From contig JAURVB010005903.1 in the NCBI GenBank assembly GCA_033002965.1, positions 62,001 to 126,000 of the forward strand: a DNA stretch of 64,000 nucleotides, in the 5' to 3' direction. The notes below the pieces were generated by a model, which saw nothing but the letters and a program-made list of their open reading frames with translations, was not told the origin of the DNA and did no database searches. Positions 39,248-50,685 of this stretch are shown one piece after another. The position numbers and the translations under genes were made by a program. Numbering within the stretch: the stretch's first letter is position 1; the number at the start of each line of letters is the position of its first letter. This DNA comes from Piper betle. Its lineage: Eukaryota; Streptophyta; Magnoliopsida; Piperales; Piperaceae.

Positions 39248-39420
39248 ACGTGTGTGTTAATTAGGAGGCCTCATTGTAATCGTCAAGCAATTCTATTACC
39301 CATGTCTTTCATGTCATACACTAACATAATACTCACTTGAAAAGTTTTGGCTTTGTTGCAAAACTCTTGCTACACTATATTGAACATCAATATAAAAAAC
39401 AATTGAAGATCTCTAAACCC
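36207..39420. other. Intergenic AT-rich region
   Basis: No supported gene. A purine-rich stretch at 37075-37250 looks like retroelement leader sequence but has no partner in the window. A compound (TA)n(TG)n microsatellite lies at about 39213-39258. Confidence 0.5.
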
Positions 39421-39432
39421 TCTATATATATA
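39421..39432 (+). promoter_or_regulatory. TATA box of the small secreted-peptide gene
   Basis: CTATATATATAC lies about 80 bp before the signal-peptide ATG at 39509. An upstream ATG at 39441 opens a 33-codon frame ending near 39541 that overlaps the main start. Confidence 0.55.
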
Positions 39433-39508
39433 CCCTTGTCATGGCTACCAACCATCACAACAACTACAATAGACTACTCTTCTTGATCTTGTCAACAAGC
39501 ACTTGTGC

Positions 39509-39732
39509 ATGGCGCTGTCAGTTCCCACCGTCCTTCTAATTATAGCCGCTTGCATGGCCGCATTGGCCGTAACTGTATCGCTATGGACGGCGGCTACAAG
39601 CCTGCGATGGGCGGCGACATGTCCGGGATGAACATGGCACCTGCACCGTTGGCTCCGGCCGCCACCAACAGCAGTTTGGCCAACCTGCCGACCATGGTCG
39701 CCAGTTTCATGGTCTGCATGCTTTCCTTGTAG
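39509..39732 (+). pseudogene. Small AGP-like secreted peptide gene, halves out of frame
   Basis: The frame from ATG 39509 gives a convincing signal peptide (MALSVPTVLLIIAACMAALA), then stops after 38 codons. A second frame, shifted by one base, continues from about 39583. It gives a short region with MNMAPAPLAPAATNSS, a Pro/Ala/Ser stretch typical of arabinogalactan peptides. It ends in a hydrophobic tail (MVASFMVCMLSL), as for a GPI-anchor signal, at a TAG (39730-39732). The two halves would form one normal small AGP-like precursor if the frame changed between about 39555 and 39583. No good intron fits. It may be a broken gene or a base-calling error. Confidence 0.55.
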
Positions 39733-39759
39733 TAGGAGGAAGACGTTGAGCTAGCTCTC

Positions 39760-40621
39760 GTTATGAGTTTGTTGGCTTGTTATTGGATGGTCTCCTCATT
39801 TTTGGTGTTTTATATATTTTATTAGCATGCAGTACTAGCTACTACAATTGCGTGTCCAGGTCATGCACTATTGGTCTATATATAATGTGATTTTGTATAA
39901 AGTGTATTTATTTTCTGTAAATTAAAGGAGGCTGTGCTAATTTCCTTGTATTATTGATTTTATTTGTATCCTATATTTGCCTTTATCAGTTTTCAAAGTC
40001 TTATCATTTATTCTAATTAGAGGTGTTCATTGGGTAAGTCGAGTAGAGTTTTGTAAAACTCAAATTCGGCTCATTTTTTTATTTAACAATTCATTTATAA
40101 ATATCTTCTTATTCTATTTTATATTATGTATCAGAGACATAAGCTCCATTAAATTAAAATTTAGAACACTATAAATGATTAATGTTTGATGAGTGGATAA
40201 TTTTTTTTGACGGTGTTGTCTTTTAAAATTGTCAAAATTTGGATTTGACAATACACGAGCATTAATATAACTAGAGATTACAATTATAAATACAAATAAA
40301 ACAAATTTATAAACACTCTAAATCACACTGTTATAAACATACAAAAATACACAATGTTAATCATTTCTTTTTAAAAATATTTTATTCTTTATTTTAATAG
40401 AATATATTTTGAAAACATTATTTATATTGATGGTTTGGATTTTTCCATGAAAATTCAATTATAAATTTTATATATAATTGAATTTTCATTGAAAAGAATT
40501 CAATGATTATCTACATATATACATGCGCACTTGCAGTGCAGTCACATTTCCTTTTAACCGTTTCATAATTTTGCCTTTTATTTCCTATTTATAAAAAATT
40601 AATTTCTTATTAAAGTCTTTT
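39760..40621. other. 3' flank of the small gene and AT-rich DNA
   Basis: No gene recognised. Confidence 0.5.
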
Positions 40622-40878
40622 TGTAAAAGCTTAACTTCGGGTTAGGGTTTTACCCAATTGTAATTTTGCCAGTTCAGGTCAATATCGAGTTGGTTCAAAT
40701 GAGTTCGAGTCACACAAGTTTTCAAACTATGAATATGGGCTCAGATGCCCGTATGAGCATGTTATAGTAACTGAGTATGTCCGACATGCATCTGATAATT
40801 TTAGTTATATTACTATAGAAAATGAGTTATCACTGTATATAAGAGGTATACATATGATTTTTATAAGTTACCAAGATC

Positions 40879-41026
40879 TTAGGCCTACATCTAGGCCGTT
40901 GTAGTGTTTAGTATCTGTTTGGGATTTTCAGGGTATCTCATTGCATGTATCATAAGTATTTTAAACCATTGGATTGTGCCCCGTGGGCTTAGCTCAATTG
41001 CGTTCATTGTTTCCTAGACATATTTA
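40879..41026. repeat. 148-bp direct repeat, left copy
   Basis: Runs from TTAGGCCTACATC to GACATATTTA and ends exactly where the nested LTR begins. The partner is at 43886-44032, with about four differences by eye. Confidence 0.9.
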
Positions 41027-43883
41027 TGTAACACCCCGTTTCGGCTCACCCGTGAACCGACCCGGAAATGTCACCGGCGACCGAACCGTTCGCTAATCTA
41101 CTGGGTTCGGTTAAGCCGACCCGGATCTGCCCTCGGTGTCTCAAGATGGAGATGCAAACATGAAATGCATGGATGGGATGCGTGGGTTCTAACGTAGTCC
41201 TACATGCATGCTATGATGTACAAGCAAAGACAAGACAAAATAATAAATGAGAAACCAAAAGAAAATATATACTATTTTATAAAAATACAGTAACACATAA
41301 TAATCTACCCTGACATTCAACCATTATCTCATTCGTTTTTACCTGAGCCGAGTCTGTACTCCAAGGCTCCCTACTCATTCATATTTATCAGTTCGTTTCA
41401 TAACAAGTAATTCATCTCAAGCAAACACATCAAAATTATCGTTTACATAACAATAACACACCATCATTATACGTTACACGCGGCAGGTACATGTGTGCGC
41501 GGTTCCGTGCTGCTCCTCCGCAGTCCCGACAGCTTTCATCGCTCGCATTTCTCACCTACATATATATAGAAAAACCGTCAGTAACGAGTGTTACCGGCCC
41601 GGAAAATAACTAATATCAATCTGGCACAGGAGAGCAAACTCTCCTGTTGAATGAAAACCATATACTTCCTCAAGAACTCTCATCAGGGCACATACGGGAG
41701 CCGTCGCCCTCGGGTCGACAGCGTCCCCCTACCTTTCACATTCTCATGACCTCGGCCATTTCTCTATCGCTTCTCGCATCAAATCTCATTCCTTTCCGCC
41801 CTCTGCGCCTTCCATATTACTCCTGGCCTTGAGCACGAAGGCCGAGTACTCTCAGGCAGTCGCCTTCAGTACCCTTTGAAACCACAAGTCTAGACATGCG
41901 CTGCAATGCAGTACCCGTGAACCTCCACACTTCTCCGGGTTTGAGGAACTCAAAGGTGGAGTTGTCAGGATCCCTCGGGAATGAAACGGCCCGCACACCA
42001 TTCCAGAGCCCACTATCGACACACACGTGCCCGCTCGCGTAGCACGGTAGTCGGATTTCCCTCATTCAATCTCTCACTGAAAACGCGAAAACTATACATA
42101 TATAAAGGTCTGGGTTGGGATTTATACAATAGGCCCGAAGGCAACGTGAGCTGGATCTGAAGTTCGAAAACAAACTCGAGGGATCTCATCCTCGAGGGTT
42201 ATTAATCCGAAGAATCGTTGGCTAAATGGCCCGAGTTAAGTGGGATCCGATAAAACGCCACTTAACTCGTCCTGCACATGATAAACCAAATACACAATAG
42301 AATAGCGTAAATCAGAGAACGAGTCCTAAACGGACCTGGTAGAAGCTCCAAACGGGTCCACGCGCCTAGGCGGCGAGCTCCTACACCGTACCTACACAAT
42401 CAAGCTAAAAACTAACGCCCGCATGATGAATCACACATCCTATAGCATGCACACACAATCAACACAATCACTCATCAATCAACACACATTAACCTATATC
42501 AATTCTAGCAAGTCTACTTAGGCTAGTTTGTATTAGATCATGATCATTACCTAGTTACCCTAATTAGTTTCTTAGTCTCCATTTTTAACACCACTCAATC
42601 AAACAAATTTCATATTTTTATCCTTAATCAAATCTACATTTATATATATTATTATAACATACAATTCACCAATCCTAGCATGCAATTCTAATAATCAATA
42701 CTTTCAAATAATTAAATTAAAATAAATTATACCTCGCGTCGTCGAAAATCGGCGACGGCTAGGGTTTCCGTTTCGTGGCTCGAAACTCGAATTCGGCACC
42801 TAGCGGCGTCCGAAGTCCGATCAGATTGGACCGGGTGCGTTCGGCGGATGATCCGGCAAATTTCCCACGAATCCAATTTTCCGGCGGTTCCGGCGGTTTT
42901 CCGGCGAGTGTCGGCGGTTTTCCGGCGGATTCCGGCGGTTTTCCGGCGATGATTCGGGACGGGGCAATCAGGGGGTCTATCGGCACCAGCTCGACGAGCT
43001 TGGTCCGATGGTGGTGTCAAACAAGGCAGCCGAGGCGGCGATGGCCGTCGACGGCGGTGTCGAAAATGGGCGGCGGTGGCGGCGTGCTCCGATCGGGGCT
43101 GCGGCCGGCCTCGACGGCGGTCGGGATGGTGGGGGAAACGTCGGCGACGGCGAGGGGGTGGTCGTCGGGGCCACAGCGGCGGCGGCGCGGCCCGGACGGC
43201 GGCGGAATCCGGCTCAAAGTGGCGGCGGCCGAGGTGGTTTCGTGGGGCGATTCCGGCGTCGTGGCGGCGAGATCGGTGGCCGGGGTGGGTCGTGGCGGCA
43301 CGCGACGGCACGGCGGGGCGGGGCGGCGTTGATCGGCGGCTGTACGACGTCGGCGGCGGCGACGGCAGCACACAGAGGGGCGGCGAGGGTTTGGGTGAAG
43401 AAGGGTCGGGAGGGAGAAAAATACCCTCAATGGCAGTTTCGTAAATAAGTATTGACTCGATTCCTACTCGAGTCAAAATAATATCTAGTTCGTAATAAAT
43501 TCTAAAAAAAATCTAGAAAAATATGGAAAAATTCCATAAAATAAAACAAACACAACAACATCCAAATGACATGCTCTATAACTAATAACCCACCCGAATA
43601 TAATCCAACGCGTCCTAACGCGTTATTCGGCCTAAAACTATTTCTACGATCAAACATATAAAAAGAAAAAAATACTGCATACTTTCATATATTCAGATAA
43701 CTCATATCTCACCATCTTCTCGACGTTATCATCATATATTCAGGTACACCTGACTCTCATCGCTCATAACTCACGGCTGGTCTCGACTCAGCACGCGGTT
43801 CATGAAACTGACTCGACTCGAACCAACGGTCGAACCGACTGGTTCGGTAACGTAAAACCCTGACTCGAGTCACGGGTTTTACA
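41027..43883 (+). mobile_element. Long LTR (2.9 kb), nested in the LTR of 40622-46790
   Basis: Starts TGTAACACCCC and ends GGGTTTTACA; collinear with 33179-36206. The immediate flanks are ATTTA and TTTTA, a 4-of-5 match, but a much longer direct repeat of about 148 bp also bounds it. The GC-rich block (42730-43440) contains short tandem units on CCGGCGGTTTTCCGG near 42878-42952. Long frames on both strands of that block are composition artefacts. Confidence 0.87.
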
Positions 43884-43885
43884 TT

Positions 43886-44032
43886 TTAGGCCTACATCTA
43901 GGCCGTTGTAGTGTTTAATATCTGTTTGGGATTTTCAGGGTATCTCATTGCATGTATCATAGGGATTTTAAACCATTGGATTGTGCCCCGTGGGCTTAGC
44001 TCAATTGCGTTCATTGTTTCTAGACATATTTA
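43886..44032. repeat. 148-bp direct repeat, right copy (147 bp here)
   Basis: Partner of 40879-41026. It starts three bases after the nested LTR and continues seamlessly into the rest of the host LTR. Confidence 0.9.
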
Positions 44033-45404
44033 CCTTTCTTGCCTCGATTCCCACCTATAGAGTCAATTTTAAGACTTGAGTCAGTTTCAACTTCGGATGG
44101 TCTTGATCCTACCTTTCTGTTTGTATGTATATTACATATACCCATAGGTGGGTCCCACTAGAGGGCAAGTTGTCGAACATTTCGATCGTGCCACATGGCA
44201 AGATTTGAGCTGCCCACGTCAGCCCTTGCTTCACCATGTTGATTTATAGAAATTTCCCACAATTTTGAGGATTTCTACCATTATCGCCGCCGCCACTTTG
44301 GCTCACTGCTGACGAGACCCCGACCCTCCTTCGGCCACCGACCAGCACCCCCATGACCGCCTCGTGGCTGACTTTTCATTTATACCACTCACGACCACCA
44401 GCATTGCTGCAGTCATTGCCAGTGAGGGAGTTTTTCAACTCGATTTTTGCTGCTGCTGCGCACACCCTTTCTGGCCGTTTTCATGCGTCGGCGAGCCACC
44501 ACTTGCCGATCCGACTACCCTAACAGATTCCCCTAGCCGAGATCTCCATTTTAAGACCACTCACAACCACCGTTGCTGCCACCACTACCACTGCCTCACC
44601 CGTGGCAATTTCGCTCCTTTCCCGGCCATTTTCCAGCCAGCTAGTGGCTGGACTCCACCAACCACCACCACCAACATGCTCCTCGTCGCATGGGCTGTCA
44701 ATCCTGACTGGCAGTAACACCAACGGTGCCGCCGTCACCATTTTCTGGTGACAGGCAAGTGCCGCCCCATTCGGCCCATTTGCCTGTGTTCACATCCACC
44801 GGCCCACGTTCGTGTCGCCTGCCCGCGTTCGCGTCCGCGTCCGCCTGGTTATGCCCGAGTCTGCCAGGCCATGTTCATACCCATGTCCATCAGCCTAGCT
44901 GACCCAGCCCAGTAGTTTATTAACCCAGACCATGTTGACTCAGCCCAATCCAGTCTGGTTCATCTTAGTTCAGTCCGATTCAACCCATTTTCGAATCGTT
45001 TTCGTCTATTCTTACATCGTTTTCGGCAATTCGAAAAACTCTATGTTAGTTGTGATGCATATTCACATGATTCAGCATAATTGGATATTATAATTATTTT
45101 TCTTTATTTTATTTATTTATTTATTTATTTATTTATTAAGTATTATTTATTTATTTTTATTTATATGTTTATTATATACGATGAATGTTTACATGATTAT
45201 TTGTTCTTATTAATATTATATGTACTTATGAATATTAGTCTTATTATGCTCACTAGATTGTATATATTTATTTATTTGTTCGTTATGTGTATGTTATTAT
45301 TTATTTGTATTTAATTATGTATTGTTGTATTTTATGACTATGATATTATTAATATTCTTGATTAATGAGTATTAACTAATTATTTGTTTGTTTATTTATT
45401 TATT

Positions 45405-45407
<3 letters not shown>

Positions 45408-45445
<38 letters not shown>
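45408..45445. repeat. (AT)n microsatellite
   Basis: Uninterrupted AT run inside the TTTA-rich part of the long LTR. Confidence 0.9.
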
Positions 45446-45447
<2 letters not shown>

Positions 45448-45851
45448 ATATGTTTACTAACACGAGTATATGTTGATATTTACTCGTGTTTACCCGTATA
45501 TTTATATAGTATAAATATATTATTATTTTATGATTTTAGTATTGTTCATCTTTATGTATTTATCAATTATTTAATTATTTATGAGTATATTTTCTTATTT
45601 ATTTATTTATTATTTATTATTATTATGTCTCGATTTTTTGTGCCACATGTTTAGTTATGGTTTGTTAGCATTGTTTTCTTTATTAGGATGTATTAATGAT
45701 ATGAGCGCACATCACGAACATGCATTATATAGAGTTATCGGTATTTTACTTAGCATTGGGTTTCGATATAGATTACGGAGTTTGAGTTCGCCGTAGATGT
45801 GTCGATGCACTTGGAGCTTAGACCACAGGTCCGTAGGACTCTCTTTGTCTG

Positions 45852-45945
45852 CTTGACTCTTTGTGTGTTGAGTTTAAACGTGTTTTATACGTAGGATGCT
45901 TGACTCTTTGTGTGTTGAGTTTAAACGTGTTTTATACGTAGGATG
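45852..45945. repeat. Exact 47-bp tandem duplication
   Basis: The unit from CTTGACTCTTTGTGTG to ACGTAGGATG occurs twice back to back with no difference seen. The sister LTR at 28139-30875 has it once, so the duplication is recent. Confidence 0.92.
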
Positions 45946-46795
45946 ACATCGGCGGTGTTTTATTGCATCCCTCTGATGTCGGGTCATTTAGCAGTATTTT
46001 TTACGAATGTTTAATAAAACTACAAGGATGAGATCCCTTGTTGGTTTTCGAACTGAAACTCTAGAAATGTATGATACAAGTCTATTCTCTAAGCCTATTA
46101 TACAAATGCGCACAGTTTTACGGATTTCACGAATAAGAGAATGAGTGGTACGGAGATATGTATGGATCGCACTAGTACTCTTTCAAACTCTGAGGTAGCG
46201 TAGTGTATGAGGATACTGCGTAATGCAGCATATTTTTGAAATTTGTGGCGCTAACTTAACTGTTCTTTTTACCACTCGAGTATCGTGGCGGGTGATATAG
46301 AAGATGTGAGGGCGTATGCGTTGTATGTATAAATATGATTATGAACCGTGCATGCGAGCCGACATTTGCTTAAGTATGTTTACTTACCACCTAGTGTGAG
46401 GCAATCTTGAAGTTTTATAAGTTTTTGTGGGCAATGGAATACTCATTTGCCAGTTTGTATTAGTTATTTTTCGGATCAGTAACATTCGTTACTGACGTTT
46501 TTCATATAATATTTGTAGGTCTTGAAATCTTGAGTTGACTTTAGTGGGAGGACAAATAAACGATACACACATTTGAGCTCAGCGCAATTATTTACTTTCT
46601 TACTTTTATTTATATTCGATGTGTTTTGACGTGTATTTAACTAGTGTCTTCCATTCTTATGACACTAAGAAGGTTGTTTCGATATATTTTATCGATTGAG
46701 TCATACCGACCGATAGCCTTAAACATAACTCGACTCAATTGCAATCATTTTTGACTCGGTTCTTAAGCGAACCAAAATCAGGGTGTTACACTTTT

Positions 46796-47338
46796 TAATT
46801 AAGATCCAGCTTGTATCCTCTAATTATTTTTATAATATAGTCCTTATTTCTTATGAATAAAAATAAATTAAATTACAATTTTATCTTATTATTATTTTTA
46901 TTATTTGAAATAAAAAAGCTAAATTATCTGAAATTAAATCTTATTTTAAGTTTAACAACTCTCGACTTATGAAATCAGAAAATTGATTAATACTGATAAA
47001 TTAATAAACAATAATATATTAAGATTTCTAAACATAGATATAATATATAAGATTATAATAAATAAATATCTACTATGATAAATATCAAATAACATAAATA
47101 AATATTATAAAAAACTTTTTAATTAAAGTGTATTAATTTATGAGTCAATTTAAATTTATGTTAAAATTTAAATCATTTAAAAATAATCAAATATAAAAAT
47201 AACAAATAGCTAAAAATCATACTATACCGAGTACTAATAATTTTATTTCTAAAAAAAAAAACCTTAAATACCTTCTCAAAATGCTCCTGCTGGAGCTCAT
47301 GGACCACAGGGCCATATAAATTTCTCTTTGGCGCCTCC
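46796..47338. other. AT-rich 5' region of the reductase gene
   Basis: No gene until the ATG at 47339. Nothing clear as a TATA box. Confidence 0.5.
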
Positions 47339-50055
47339 ATGACTCTCCAAGCCTCCACCTTCCACTCCTCCGTTCGGCTGCCCCTGCGCCGCCTGCCCTC
47401 CCTTGTCGTCCGGGCTAAAGGTGCTCTCTTTTTCCTCCCTTGGTACAAGTCTGTTGTAGCAACGTAATTGTCTGTAATTGTGGTTCACGGAAACATAATT
47501 TGATTGATTGGGATTTTAAGGTTTTGACTGTCTATAATGGTGGCATTACTAGTTTGTTGCGGAAAATTTTTCTGGGTCTTGACTCTTGAGAGATGGTGGC
47601 ATAGCTTTGGGGAGGGTTTCCATTGCAAAAATGTGATATTGGACATACCCAACGAGTTTAGAGATTGGGGATGCGGAATCAAATTGATATCAACATCTTA
47701 CTGAAGTCACTGACATCTAAATTATCTTTCACATGACCTTCGCAATTGTCAAAACTATTTCATTGGTGAATGTGCTTCAACGGCCTAAATTTGAGACACA
47801 GTTTCACTAAAAGAAATGCTCATTGGCCGTCAATGGTTTGAAAATTTCTGTTTATGTTTACTTGAAGACTTGCTCTAGTGTCTTTAAGTAAAAGGAGAAA
47901 TGCTTATTGGATGTCAATGCTTAGAAAGTTTCTGTGAAGAGATATCCATTGTATCAGGCCATCGGCTCGGGCAAACGGCTTCGTGTGGAGAAGAATAGGG
48001 CTTCTTCCACCTGATATTTTCGGTGACATGAATCCTAAACTAGATTGCTCATTTAAAATTCAACTAAATGCTGCATCATTGATTATTTAAAATTCAAATA
48101 GCTGTACATTTTCTTTTTATGTTGATGATTTTCTTAATGATTGTCGTCAAATGAAGTGCAAGAGGTTGCCATATTCTCAGTGTGGACAAGTAACCTTGTG
48201 TTGAGAAGATTGGATGCAAATAGCTTTGATTAGACTTTCTTTCTACGAAATGCTGCAGCATAATGTATATAGTATGATGCTATGATCAGACAATAATAGA
48301 CTGAGACAAAAGTTTCGCACCCGTTTTATGTTTTTGGGTTCTTATGGAAGCAGTCTTTTTGACGCATTTGAAGGCATTATTTTGACTTGAAGTAGTCTCT
48401 GTTCCATTGCAGTGGAACCGCCTGATAAGTCGGTTGAAATTATGAGAAAGTTTTCTGAGCAATATGCTCGCAAGTCTGGAGCATACTTTTGTGATGATAA
48501 ATCTGTCACAGCAGTGGTTATTAAGGTTTGTTCATCCAACGAGTATGCAGAAAATGATTTGTGCCTTTTTATCTTAGTTGCTGATTTTAAGTTGTTTTTT
48601 ATTGACTTTTGGATGCATGTTACTGAACTTGCTATTTCATAAGATGATTGCCTTTGTTCTGTAAAGTAGGCTTGTAGTGATGATTTACTTTAAGAACACT
48701 AAACGATGTTGTTGTATTGAGGGTGTACTATTTTCTTTCTATGGTCCATATGCACTAAGAAAACCAAGGCGACTGTCTTTTTACAAGGGTAGTTCCGGAG
48801 CATAAAGTTGACCCCAAAAAACATGCTTGGTTCTCCATTATTATGAAACCTTTCATTTTTTTATTGTCACTGTGCATAGATCATCTCATTTTCCCTCTCT
48901 TGAGGTTTGCATCGAGGGATCAGATCATAAAATCTTGTCTCTTGATTTCTGCATGTGTTTGTGTCACCGAAGCCAATTTCTCTACCTACTCCATCTTAGA
49001 TAGCATAACGTGTAAATGGAGATGTCGCATTGATTAAAAAAAAAAAATTGTCTCACTGATGGGAAAAAATTGTTGTGTAATTATGCTTTTTATACTTTAT
49101 TATTATTATTTCAGTTTAATATTTCTGTTCCAACCAGGGTCATGAGTAAGTTATTCACCTCGTTAATTTTATTCCTTGAACAAGGTTTGGCCGAACTCAA
49201 AGGTTCTTAAGGTGCTCCACTCTGCCCTTGTAGGTAAGTTTTTCATTGTCCATATCCTTTCATAACCACACTTTGGCATATTTTGGTTTTTCGGAAGTAT
49301 CATTTATTCTGGTTTCTGAATTACCATTCCTATAAACATTTTTTTTAATAGCTAATTTCATTGTGTTTGTAGGCATTACCGTGATAAAGCTGCTGAGGTG
49401 GGGCAGGGGTTCTGGATCTGCCCATGTGTCCCAATGAGGGAAAGGTCTGTAATGTAGATTGGTTGTAATTTATTATTCATGTTGCTAGATGTCCTTGCCT
49501 ATGAATTATATTCGCATCAAACTGATGGATTTTAGTACCCGTAAACCTATTCATTAATATTTCATTTCTATATGACATCCTTTCTGAGTTCTCTATATGT
49601 TATTTTTCTTGCATAGCTTCAAGTTTGTTTGTATTTGAAACGTCTAACTAAAATTGTTCTCTGCTGATGATGTGAAATTTCCTCTGGCAGAAAGGAGTGC
49701 CATTGCGTGCTTTTTCTCACACTCCGTAAACGATTTTGCAGGCCAAGAACAGGGATCCTACATTTTTCTATCTCCTCATTTCTAGATAAGCAAAAAACTT
49801 GGTCGTCTAAAATCTGTGGCAGTTGTTGAATGGTGATTTTTGCATTACCAGTTGATTTACCATTTTCTTAAAAAGGTGGAAGTGGATGAAAACGGTGTGA
49901 TCTAACTCCCTTTTTGGCTTTGGTAATTGCAGACAATTTCAGTGGAAGAAGTCAAGGAGTCCACTTCAGGTCTCTTAACTGTCAGAGCCTTGTCACTAAA
50001 TACGAATGCAGCTCGTTCCACAGATATTATGTTCCCTTTGTATAACGTAAAATGA
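47339..50055 (+). pseudogene. FTRC: Ferredoxin-thioredoxin reductase catalytic chain, broken
   Basis: Recognisable exons are 47339-47420 (Arg/Ser-rich transit peptide), 48413-48525 (VEIMRKFSEQYARKSGAYFC), 49185-49233 (APLCPC), 49373-49444 (HYRDKAAEVGQGFW, CPCVPM), 49691-49752 (KECHCVLFL) and 49933 onward (TISVEEVKES). The cysteine motifs CPC, CPC and CHC that hold the 4Fe-4S cluster and redox disulphide are present. In chloroplasts the enzyme passes electrons from ferredoxin to thioredoxins. Several lesions are seen. A TAA at 49208-49210 lies inside exon 3 of the conserved frame, and exons 2 and 3 do not join in that frame. A one-base shift falls between FLT and NDFAG in exon 5. The expected donor after 49752 reads GG. 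The usual C-terminal stop is missing, so the frame runs to about 50055. It looks like a dead duplicate. Confidence 0.88.
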
Positions 50056-50685
50056 TTATGAGCATCCGGTAGAGAGCTTCTGTAACGATAGTTCAGTATC
50101 ATGAGATGGGTAGAAATTACTTCAACATCTTAAAAAGGTTTGCTGCTTTTGCATATCTATTACAAATGGATCCATGGAGGGATCTGTTCATTTTCTTTAC
50201 AGCATGCACAACACTGAGGAGCAGTGAGTCTGCTTTTAGGCTCTGTTGCTTGACCAAGTGATGGGAAGTTCATCTAAATGCAAACAGGTTTATCAATTTG
50301 TACGTTTTAAACATACGACACCGAACACGACCACCCATATTTCAATTCGGGAGCCCGTAAGAAATCACGTAGGATATAACGTCATGATAAAATCGACTCC
50401 TTTCCTTATAATTTCACCCCCCTTTCTAACACATCCCAGCTCGGTTCGAGGCCGCCCTTCCCGTCGTTCGACTTCCGGCCATTGCCGGCGGTGCTTCCTA
50501 TCTCCCATTTCAATCTCCCAAACCTAAAAAAGAATTTTTTTTGGGATTCAATTTTCGACTTTGTTTTTGTTGTTTGAATCAATGGATCCGCTCTCCATTT
50601 TTTGCAATTTTATTTTATTTTGTTTATTTATTTTTTTCCAGAGTTTTCGTGGCGGTCTTGTGTGGATCTCTGGTTTCCCGGTGCC
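50056..50685. other. Promoter and leader of the SAM-domain gene
   Basis: A C/T-rich stretch at 50400-50525 precedes the start codon, as in a plant 5' UTR. Confidence 0.5.

Larger units (their letters stand above)
40622..46790 (-). mobile_element. Long LTR (minus-oriented, solo) interrupted by a second long LTR
   Basis: Starts TGTAAAAGC and ends GGGTGTTACA on the plus strand, with a clean 5-bp target duplication CTTTT on both sides (40617-40621 and 46791-46795). Landmarks match 28139-30875 in order, including AGGCCTACATCTAGGCC, the GC-rich block (44270-44900), TTTA tracts and the CGAACCAAAAT-like end. Without the insert and its flanking repeat it is about 3.2 kb. It is longer than its sister partly through a segment at about 46050-46420. 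No proteins are encoded. Confidence 0.87.

Noticed and set aside
30876..40621. Idea that the two minus-oriented long LTRs are the ends of one full retrotransposon
   Set aside because: Each has its own different 5-bp target duplication, and the DNA between holds no retroelement proteins but does hold a small gene.
42727..43476. 249-codon minus-strand frame and long plus-strand frames in a GC-rich block
   Set aside because: Arg/Pro-rich on one strand and Gly-rich on the other, lying within an LTR; the matching block at 35.0-35.8 kb does not keep the frame. Composition effect.
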